Position numbers and translations under genes: made by a program. A stretch of 64,000 bases of DNA from an uncultured Oscillospiraceae bacterium (GTDB lineage Bacteria > Bacillota > Clostridia > Oscillospirales > Oscillospiraceae), in assembly GCA_947626085.1 (NCBI GenBank), contig CANQQU010000001.1, positions 49,457 to 113,456 on the forward strand, given 5' to 3'. Below, one piece after another: positions 1 through 5,313 of the stretch. Below the pieces are notes generated by a model. That model saw nothing but the letters and a program-made list of their open reading frames with translations. It was not told where the DNA came from and ran no database searches. Position 1 is the first letter of the stretch, and the number at the start of each line of letters is the position of its first letter.

Positions 1-1162
1 CGTCCAAAAGATAGTGGACGGCGTGGACGGTCTTTCCCCCCTGGCGGTAGAGCCGGGGCACCCGGCGGCTGATGCCGCAGATAAACTCATAGTTGAAGCT
101 GTCCGCCGCCGCGGCGATCTGCTCCACGGTGATCTCCCGGCCGCCATCCCGGCCCACCAGCACCACCGAATCGCCCACCTGGGTCTCGGGGATCGCGGTG
201 ACGTCTACCATCATCTGATCCATACACACCCGGCCCAGGATGGGGGCCTCTTTCCCATGGATCAGAACGTGGAATTTCCCGGAGAGGCTCCGCCGGTAGC
301 CGTCGGCATAGCCCACCGGCACCGTGGCCACCAGGGTGGGGGCGGTGGTGACGTAGGCGCCGCCGTAGCTGATCTCCCGGCCCGGGGGTAGGAGCTTCAC
401 ATGGCTCACCCGGCTGCGCCACTGGAGGGCGGGGGAGAGGGGCAGGTCCTGAGGGTCCACCTGGTCGCTGGGGTACAGACCATAGGTGACGATGCCGGAG
501 CGCACCATCTCATAGTGCCGGGAAAAATTCATCAGCCCGGCGGAATTGTCCAGATGCCGGATGGGAATACGCAGGCCCAAATCCCGCAGCCGGGCGTCAA
601 ATTCGTCAAACAGAGCCGCCTGGGCCTGGGACCGGGTGAGGTCCGCCCCGTCGGCGGTGGCAAAGTGGCTGAACAGCCCCTCCGCTCGGAGTCCGGGCAG
701 GGCGGCGATTTGAACGCAGGTTTCCGCCGCCTCTTGGGTGGCCTGGAAGCCGATCCGGCTCATGCCGGTGTCCACGGCGAAGTGGAAGGGCGCGGTTTTT
801 CCCTGGCGTACCGCTTCGGCGGACAGGGCCAGGGCGTCCTCCCAGGAAAAGAGGGCGGGCCGAATGTCCTGGGACACCAGGGCGGGGTAGGCGGTGACGG
901 GGGTGTGGCCCAGAATGAGAATGGGGATTTTGATCCCCGCCTGGCGCAGCTCCAGGGCCTCCAAAATGGAGGAGACCCCGAAAAAGGCGCACCGGTCCTC
1001 CAAATATCGGGCGATTTGAATGGCCCCGTGGCCATAGGCGTCGGCCTTGACCACCGCCATCACCGGCACGCCGGTTTTTTTCGCCACCGCGTCGATGTTT
1101 TTCCCCACGGCGTCTAAGTCGATGGTCACATAGGTGCTGTCAAATTCCGCGAGACGGCTCAA
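1..1162 (-). CDS. alr: Alanine racemase (3' end cut by window edge)
   Basis: This PLP enzyme interconverts L- and D-alanine for peptidoglycan synthesis. The reverse-strand frame stays open from about 1162 to the window edge and gives 387 codons, so only a few C-terminal residues are missing. The PLP lysine lies in AVVKADAYGHG (Lys39), and MDQMMVD and the C-terminal RVPRLYRQGG are typical of the family. The likely start is a TTG at 1162-1160, preceded by AAAGGAG about ten bases upstream; it overlaps the stop codon of the upstream DUF3786 gene, which suggests translational coupling. No ATG fits this region. The gene is last in a leftward run after the PAP2 and DUF3786 genes, and D-alanine use also links it to ddl at 41335. 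Confidence 0.93.
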   Translation of the reverse strand, partial: MSRLAEFDSTYVTIDLDAVGKNIDAVAKKTGVPVMAVVKADAYGHGAIQIARYLEDRCAFFGVSSILEALELRQAGIKIPILILGHTPVTAYPALVSQDIRPALFSWEDALALSAEAVRQGKTAPFHFAVDTGMSRIGFQATQEAAETCVQIAALPGLRAEGLFSHFATADGADLTRSQAQAALFDEFDARLRDLGLRIPIRHLDNSAGLMNFSRHYEMVRSGIVTYGLYPSDQVDPQDLPLSPALQWRSRVSHVKLLPPGREISYGGAYVTTAPTLVATVPVGYADGYRRSLSGKFHVLIHGKEAPILGRVCMDQMMVDVTAIPETQVGDSVVLVGRDGGREITVEQIAAAADSFNYEFICGISRRVPRLYRQGGKTVHAVHYLLD

Positions 1163-1794
1163 ACACTCTTCGCTCCTTTCTGGGCCATCTCCTCCTCCAG
1201 ACGGGACAGGAGCAGGTTGACGGCAAAATACATGGTTTCATATTTGATGTACATCAGGGCGTTTTCGTCCCAGAGCCAATAGAGCCGGGGCGCGAACTCC
1301 TCGTCTCCCCGCCAGAATTGCAGGCAGACCTCCAGGCCCAAAAGCAGGGGAAGGGCGTAGCTCACGTCCGCCCCGGGCAGCGGTTTGCCGCCCAGGGTCC
1401 GGCAGGCCTGGGCCAGTCCCGCCGGGTCCCGGTCAAAGGCCAGGGCTTCCCTTGTGGGCCGATCCTCCAGCAGGGTGCGGTGGAACTGAAGGCCGAAATT
1501 CTGCATACTCTTCCACCGGCCGGAGAGAAACCGTCCTTCCTTGGCGTCGCAGATCACATCCAGGGCGGTCATGACCTCGCTGTGACTGTTGCCGTCCCGC
1601 CAGAGGCCGGCTACCATCTTTTCCAGCGCTCCATCTCTCCGGCGGAGCCGGTAGGGCCGGGCGGCCATGGTAAAATAAAGGTAGGTTTCGTCGTGGGCCA
1701 GGGAAAATTTCCGGATCAGCGCCTCCTGGTCGTAGTTTTGAAAATAGGCCTGGGCGGCCTGCGCCTGAAGGGCGTAATTGTCCCGATGTTCCAT
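1159..1794 (-). CDS. DUF3786 domain protein
   Basis: This 211-residue soluble protein has no signal peptide or membrane segment. It resembles the DUF3786 family through the block GLEVCLQFWRGDEEF near residues 152-166, which parallels MQLLLWAGDEEF in the second family member at 12225-12833. Its biochemical function is unknown. Members of the family are often seen near corrinoid or Wood-Ljungdahl genes, and here one copy ends the acs cluster while this one lies 10 kb away. The start is supported by AGGGGGATAAA just before the ATG. It follows the PAP2 gene by 9 bases and overlaps the alr start, so the three are probably cotranscribed. Confidence 0.72.
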   Translation of the reverse strand: MEHRDNYALQAQAAQAYFQNYDQEALIRKFSLAHDETYLYFTMAARPYRLRRRDGALEKMVAGLWRDGNSHSEVMTALDVICDAKEGRFLSGRWKSMQNFGLQFHRTLLEDRPTREALAFDRDPAGLAQACRTLGGKPLPGADVSYALPLLLGLEVCLQFWRGDEEFAPRLYWLWDENALMYIKYETMYFAVNLLLSRLEEEMAQKGAKSV

Positions 1795-1803
1795 TTTATC
1801 CCC

Positions 1804-2466
1804 CTAAACCGGCTGGGCGGCGGGCTTTTTCCGCCCGTAGACCAGGGCGTACCCGGCGGCGCAGACCACCAGGGCCCAGAACACATCCACCGCGCTGTGC
1901 TGCTTGACGAACACCGTGGACACGGAGATCAGCGCCGACATGGCAAAGAAGCTCACCTTCCAGAAGAGGTTCCGGAACCGAGGGGTGTCCCAGGCGGCGA
2001 AGGCCACGGCAAAGGAACCGATGCAGTGCAGAGAGGGGCAGACGTTGGTGTTGGTGTCGAACTCGTAAAAGGCGATGGTCAGCCGGGTGAGGAAATTGTC
2101 CCGGGGGAAGACCGTGGGCCGGAGATTCTGACAGGTGGGGTAGATCAGATAGACCAGCAGGGTCACACCGTAGGTGGCGATGATGAAGTACATGAATCGC
2201 CGGAATGCGGCGGCGTCGTACAGCGCCAGATAGATCAGCATCCCCGGGATGTAGAGAAACCAGATCAGGTAGGGGATCAAAAACCACTCGTTGAAGGGGA
2301 TCAGATTGTCCAGCGGACACCACACCGGGTGGCAGGCCGCCAGGGGCCGAAGCTGCTCCACCGCGGCGAACAGGATGCCGTGGACCGGCCAATAAAGGGC
2401 GGGCAGCAGATGGTTAAATTCAGGAGAGGTGAGATTGGAAAGCCGCAGCCTTCGGTAATCCACCAT
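1804..2466 (-). CDS. PAP2-family membrane phosphatase
   Basis: This 220-residue polytopic membrane protein belongs to the PAP2/inositolphosphotransferase-like superfamily. The catalytic signature is visible as CPSLHCIGSF (the family PSGH block with Leu for Gly) followed by KQHSAVDVFWAL with the nucleophilic histidine and its aspartate. An upstream NLRP may be the remnant of the first motif. Such enzymes remove or transfer phosphate on lipid head groups such as undecaprenyl or phosphatidic substrates; the substrate here is not predictable. The start is the ATG preceded by AAGGAGGAGCC; a longer frame upstream runs through the promoter and is not credible. It lies downstream of a GT2 glycosyltransferase but has its own promoter. 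Confidence 0.82.
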   Translation of the reverse strand: MVDYRRLRLSNLTSPEFNHLLPALYWPVHGILFAAVEQLRPLAACHPVWCPLDNLIPFNEWFLIPYLIWFLYIPGMLIYLALYDAAAFRRFMYFIIATYGVTLLVYLIYPTCQNLRPTVFPRDNFLTRLTIAFYEFDTNTNVCPSLHCIGSFAVAFAAWDTPRFRNLFWKVSFFAMSALISVSTVFVKQHSAVDVFWALVVCAAGYALVYGRKKPAAQPV

Positions 2467-2497
2467 AGGGGGCTCCTCCTTTCTATGGAATATATAC

Positions 2498-2526
2498 AAA
2501 ATACCCCGAATGGGCTTGTTTGTCAA
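2498..2526 (-). promoter_or_regulatory. Sigma-A promoter of the PAP2 gene
   Basis: Reading leftward, TTGACA (2526-2521) and TATTTT (2503-2498) are separated by 17 bases. The promoter sits 30 bases ahead of the PAP2 start codon and just behind a GC-rich hairpin that ends the upstream gene. Confidence 0.7.
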
Positions 2527-2542
2527 TAGGAAATCCGATTTC

Positions 2543-2567
2543 CGCCCCCGGCTTGGTGCCGGGGGCG
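2543..2567 (-). terminator. GC-rich hairpin after the GT2 gene
   Basis: A perfect 10-bp stem (CGCCCCCGGC) with a 5-base loop follows the glycosyltransferase stop codon. There is no clean T-run, so it may be a weak terminator or a 3'-end stabiliser. Confidence 0.45.
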
Positions 2568-2579
2568 TTGATTGATCGT

Positions 2580-3752
2580 TTAAGCGGCCCGCTGACCAGC
2601 GCCAATGTGGGTCATGGGATGCCATGCCTTAGGCGCGGACACCAGAGAAATGATATGCAGCGGGTACCAGGAGGCGACAAAGATGGGGTACAGCGCGATG
2701 GTTTTCCACATCCGCCGGGGGCTCCGCCCTGCCGCTACACACAGAAACAGAGCGGTAAAGGTGGCGCCTGCCCAGAAGCCTGCCAGGCCAATGCCCAGCG
2801 CGGCCAGAGCCGCCAGAGGCTCCATGTGAAGTAGCCCCCAGCACACCGGCAGCAGGGCCAGCAGCTGCAAATAGATCCGGGAGAGGAACACGGCAAAGTC
2901 CCACTGCAGCGGCCCCCAGGTTTTCAGCAGGGAAGGGATGTACCGCCGGGCCACGTCCTGAAGCCCGGCGCTCCAGCGGCGGCGCTGCCGGAGAGAGGCG
3001 GCGAAGGAGGTGGGCTCCTCGTCATAGTGAACGGCGTCGGGGACGTAGCGCACCCGCACCCCGTTTTTGGCGCAGATGGCGGCAAATTCCGCATCCTCGG
3101 CCAGGCTCCGGGTGTTCCAGCCCCCCAGCCGTTGAAGCAGCTGGTCCGTCACCATGAAGCCGGTGCCTACCAGCTTGCTGCTCAGACCCAGCCGCTCCCG
3201 GGGACGGGAGTAGAGCAGATTGGCGTTGGAAAAATGCAGCTCGTAGCACCCGGCTACCCAATTGTCATAGGGATTGGAGGCGACGATCCGGCCCTTGGCG
3301 GCCTGGGCCCCGGCTACATACGCGTCGTTCATTCGGGCCAGGAAGCCCGGGGCCACCAGATTGTCCGCGTCAAAGACGCAGTAGGCGTCGTATTTTCCCA
3401 TCAGGTGGGCGAAGGCCTGGTGCAGCACCTCGCCCTTGCTCCGAACCGGCCCCCGGCAGCGGAAAATCCGGGCGCCCGCTCTCCGGGCGGCTTCCTCGGT
3501 GTGGTCCGTGCAGTTGTTGGGCAGCACATACACATCGAACAGCTCCCGGGGATAGTCTTGCCGGAGAAGGCTCCGGACACTGTCCCCGATCACCGCTTCC
3601 TCGTTCCGGGCAGGCAAAAGCACGGCGAACCGAGCCTTGGGCGGGGCGGTGGGGAACCGGCGGCGGGGCAGCAGGAAAAAGGCGCCTACCAAGGCGGTGT
3701 ACACCGCGAAGAGCTTGAGGACCAGCGATAAGATGTCCATCAAAATATTCAT
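2580..3752 (-). CDS. GT2-family membrane glycosyltransferase
   Basis: This 390-residue protein is a processive-type family 2 glycosyltransferase. An N-terminal membrane helix (about residues 3-25) precedes a GT-A domain that starts with FAVLLPARNEEAVI. The nucleotide-sugar DXD is in VFDADN, the acceptor-side acid is in AEDAEFA, and the product-channel motif is QRRRW. Three or four hydrophobic helices follow to the C-terminus. It probably transfers a sugar to a lipid or polymer on the cytoplasmic face; the product is not predictable. The ATG used is preceded at 5 bases by GGGAGGG, which itself forms part of an earlier in-frame ATG, so the shorter start is preferred. Its promoter carries the same three-box operator as the two-component operon at 8251. 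Confidence 0.85.
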   Translation of the reverse strand: MNILMDILSLVLKLFAVYTALVGAFFLLPRRRFPTAPPKARFAVLLPARNEEAVIGDSVRSLLRQDYPRELFDVYVLPNNCTDHTEEAARRAGARIFRCRGPVRSKGEVLHQAFAHLMGKYDAYCVFDADNLVAPGFLARMNDAYVAGAQAAKGRIVASNPYDNWVAGCYELHFSNANLLYSRPRERLGLSSKLVGTGFMVTDQLLQRLGGWNTRSLAEDAEFAAICAKNGVRVRYVPDAVHYDEEPTSFAASLRQRRRWSAGLQDVARRYIPSLLKTWGPLQWDFAVFLSRIYLQLLALLPVCWGLLHMEPLAALAALGIGLAGFWAGATFTALFLCVAAGRSPRRMWKTIALYPIFVASWYPLHIISLVSAPKAWHPMTHIGAGQRAA

Positions 3753-3777
3753 AACGATCCCTCCCATTGCTGGGAGT

Positions 3778-3834
3778 ATTTTATCAAAAAGGGATTTAAG
3801 AAAAAAGTAGGAAAAGGTTTAAGATTTGTTTAAG
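3778..3834 (-). promoter_or_regulatory. GT2 promoter with three CTTAAA operator boxes
   Basis: Reading leftward from 3834 the order is CTTAAA, 5 bases, CTTAAA, 17 bases, CTTAAA, 11 bases, then a TAAAAT -10 box at 3783-3778. The two distal boxes are 11 bp apart, one helical turn, as is usual for OmpR/PhoB-type regulators. There is no good -35 hexamer: the proximal box takes its place, which is the arrangement of an activated promoter. The same layout occurs at 8283-8339. Confidence 0.75.
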
Positions 3835-3844
3835 ACCGGATTTT

Positions 3845-4399
3845 TTATTCCATTACGGTGCCATCCGGGTGGAACAGGGGCAGCTTCTCCAGGTAGATGA
3901 GGTCGGGCCGGTCCTGGGCGTCGCCCTCGGCCAGAATGGCCATCCGTCCGGCAATGATGCCCCCGGCCTTCTCCACCAGGGCCTCCAGCGCGGCCAGGCT
4001 CTCGCCGGTGGAGATCACATCGTCCACGATGAGGATCTTCTTGCCCTTCATCAGGGCGGCGTCGGCGGTGTCCAGGTACAGGTGCTGCTCCTTGGCGGTG
4101 GTGATGGAGTGAACGGTGGACTCAAACACCCCGGTCATGTACAGCTTGGGACCCTTCCGGGCCAGGAAATACTTCTTCGCCCCACTCTGCCGGGCCATCT
4201 CGTGGATCAGGGGGATGCCCTTGGCCTCGGCGGTGATCAGGTAGTCGTACTCCGGGGCCCGCTTCAGCAGCTCCCGGGCGCAGGCCACGGTCAGCTCCGC
4301 GTCCCCGAAGATCACAAAGCCGGCGATGGACAGATGCTCATTGACCGGGCAGATGGGAAGCTCCCGGCGCAGCCCGGCGACAGTCATAGGATATACCAT
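3845..4399 (-). CDS. Phosphoribosyltransferase (adenine PRTase-like)
   Basis: This 184-residue cytosolic protein is a type I phosphoribosyltransferase. The PRPP-binding loop is plain in ILIVDDVISTGES, and the N-terminal half (FVIFGDAELTVACARELL) resembles the adenine/xanthine PRTase group. It probably salvages a purine base with PRPP, or regulates purine genes as some relatives do; the base is not certain. The ATG follows AAAAAAGGAGCGC. It is transcribed alone from a strong promoter at 4437-4464, which is divergent from the antitoxin RNA promoter next door. prs at 48851 makes its co-substrate. Confidence 0.8.
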   Translation of the reverse strand: MVYPMTVAGLRRELPICPVNEHLSIAGFVIFGDAELTVACARELLKRAPEYDYLITAEAKGIPLIHEMARQSGAKKYFLARKGPKLYMTGVFESTVHSITTAKEQHLYLDTADAALMKGKKILIVDDVISTGESLAALEALVEKAGGIIAGRMAILAEGDAQDRPDLIYLEKLPLFHPDGTVME

Positions 4400-4436
4400 A
4401 GTAATTGCGCTCCTTTTTTCTATTCTAACATGGTCA

Positions 4437-4464
4437 ATTATACATCGTCAGATGAAAATGTCAA
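4437..4464 (-). promoter_or_regulatory. Promoter of the phosphoribosyltransferase gene
   Basis: Reading leftward, TTGACA (4464-4459) and TATAAT (4442-4437) are both consensus and are 16 bases apart. No purine-riboswitch-like structure is visible between it and the start codon. Confidence 0.85.
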
Positions 4465-4476
4465 GGCGTAAAGCAC

Positions 4477-4505
4477 TTGACAGGATGGTGAAACGCTGCT
4501 ATAAT
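4477..4505 (+). promoter_or_regulatory. Antitoxin RNA promoter
   Basis: TTGACA (4477-4482) and TATAAT (4500-4505) are consensus hexamers with the ideal 17-base spacer. Its rightward transcript has no obvious coding frame and runs into the shared hairpin at 4554-4596, convergent with the toxin transcript. Confidence 0.88.
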
Positions 4506-4511
4506 AAGCAT

Positions 4512-4606
4512 AGAAAGGTGCTGCCGGCAGACGGTCAGCCCCCGGTATTGGTTAGAAGCAACCGCGCACCGTTGGCGAATTGGGGCGGTTGCTTCTTATC
4601 ATTTCA
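4512..4606 (+). ncRNA. Predicted antitoxin RNA of a type I TA locus
   Basis: The start is placed seven bases after the -10 box and the end just behind the shared hairpin. Bases 4533-4543 (GGTCAGCCCCC) are a direct repeat of 4677-4687 (GGCCAGCCCCC). Because the toxin is transcribed from the other strand, this RNA can pair over 11 contiguous bases, one of them G-U, with the toxin ribosome binding site. The 3' end also overlaps the toxin mRNA tail. A palindrome CTGCCGGCAG (4521-4530) could form a 5' hairpin or a dimer contact. Ends are predicted, not measured. Confidence 0.72.
4554..4596. terminator. Shared bidirectional terminator of the TA locus
   Basis: AGAAGCAACCGC (4554-4565) pairs perfectly with GCGGTTGCTTCT (4585-4596), a 12-bp stem with a 19-base loop. 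It lies at the 3' ends of both the toxin mRNA and the antitoxin RNA. U-tracts are short on both sides, so its strength is uncertain. Confidence 0.65.
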
Positions 4607-4676
4607 TCAGCTGAATAAACAGGTTGATGATGCCGATGATCACAAGACAGAATGTAAGTACTTCCATCGTTGTCAT
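4599..4676 (-). CDS. Small hydrophobic toxin peptide (Fst/holin-like)
   Basis: This 25-residue peptide starts MTTMEVLTFCLVI, has a single hydrophobic stretch through residues 6-22 and ends in lysine. That is the form of the small holin-like or Fst/TxpA-type toxins of Firmicutes, which insert in the membrane. The ATG is preceded by AAAGGGGGGCTGGCC, a very strong ribosome binding site that is buried in a hairpin (4682-4706). A longer in-frame start at 4814 would put the start codon inside the promoter and is rejected. It is expressed from 4786-4814 toward the shared terminator and is opposed by the antisense RNA. The family assignment rests on size, composition and the start sequence. Confidence 0.75.
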   Translation of the reverse strand: MTTMEVLTFCLVIIGIINLFIQLMK

Positions 4677-4681
4677 GGCCA

Positions 4682-4706
4682 GCCCCCCTTTCTGAAACAG
4701 GGGGGC
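4682..4706 (-). promoter_or_regulatory. Hairpin hiding the toxin ribosome binding site
   Basis: In the toxin mRNA GCCCCCC (4706-4700) pairs with GGGGGGC (4688-4682) across an 11-base loop, which locks the Shine-Dalgarno sequence six bases before the toxin ATG. Such translation-off folding of the full-length mRNA is known for other type I toxins. Confidence 0.75.
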
Positions 4707-4785
4707 AAGAAGCTCCCCCTGCATTTCGGGGGAAAACCGCCTACCGTTATACTGGCAGCACCTGGTTCCTTGCGGAACCGGGTGT

Positions 4786-4814
4786 ATTTTATCATTTTTT
4801 GCCTGCGCTGTCAA
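4786..4814 (-). promoter_or_regulatory. Toxin promoter
   Basis: Reading leftward, TTGACA (4814-4809) and TAAAAT (4791-4786) are separated by 17 bases. The leader that follows can form a second hairpin around GGTTCC-GCAA-GGAACC (about 4762-4783) near its 5' end. Confidence 0.85.
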
Positions 4815-4856
4815 GAATAGGCTATTTCTTTTTGGCGCAGGCCCTTCAAGGATGAT

Positions 4857-4880
4857 CCCCGCAGCCGTTTGGCTGCGGGG
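4857..4880. terminator. Isolated strong hairpin
   Basis: CCCCGCAGCC and GGCTGCGGGG form a perfect 10-bp stem with a GTTT loop. No gene ends here and the T-rich stretch is 15 bases downstream, so it may insulate the TA locus from the region to the right. Confidence 0.45.
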
Positions 4881-4902
4881 ACCCGCGCGTTGTGATTTTT
4901 AG

Positions 4903-5037
4903 GAAAGAAGAGAGGTAGAAAAGAGAACCAACGTAGAAGCCAGGCGGCTCACGGCTTCCGCCGGACTTCATGGTTATAGATTAGCGGAAGCCTTTGAACG
5001 GGTCATGACGGTAATGAAAACAATCCGTGAATTTTAG
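4903..5037 (+). pseudogene. Short open stretch, possible gene remnant
   Basis: Forty-four codons are open between two in-frame stops and read RLTASAGLHGYRLAEAFERV in their middle, which looks protein-like rather than random. There is no ATG, GTG or TTG start with a ribosome binding site at the left end. The closing TAG shares its last two bases with the repeat element that begins at 5036. It may be the tail of a gene removed by rearrangement, or chance. The rest of 4815-5035 shows nothing else I can support. Confidence 0.25.
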
Positions 5038-5313
5038 GTGACGGAAATCGAACCCACGTCGGTTTCCGGCGGGTCATTTCCGCCCAGTCTTCACAAAAGC
5101 CCTTGGAAATACATAGCCAGTATTCCCTGCGGCCTTTTGCTTGCCTGAACGAAAATTACCTCGCCGGAAACTGCGTAGCACTTTGCGGGGAGCAATTTTT
5201 GGATGATTTTGCCCGCAGAGGAGGAAGCCTTGCTGTCGCAAGGCGACGACGATAAGGGGAAAAGCGCCGAAAAGAGCCCCCACAAAGCGGCGTGGATTCG
5301 ACTCCCGTCGCCT
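5036..5313. mobile_element. 278-bp MITE-like repeat with terminal inverted repeats
   Basis: The outer 27 bp at the left (5036-5062) and right (5287-5313) are imperfect inverted repeats, matching at about 21 of 27 positions. Each end reads, from inside outward, like a tRNA T-arm plus acceptor 3' half (GGGTTCGATTTCC, then GTCACCT). A 25-bp exact inverted copy of the left end is at 12146-12170. The right end stops directly against the sensor kinase stop codon at 5314. Internal frames of 60-70 codons exist on the minus strand but have no convincing start signals. No transposase is present, so the element would have to move in trans if it moves. Confidence 0.55.

Noticed and set aside
4599..4814. 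71-residue protein on the minus strand including the toxin
   Set aside because: Its start codon lies at the promoter and it reads through the hairpins of the leader. Only the last 25 codons have a ribosome binding site.
5074..5285. Protein genes of 60-70 codons inside the MITE-like repeat
   Set aside because: Overlapping frames in this repeat have no ribosome binding site and depend on the repeat sequence. They look like chance frames of a repeated element.
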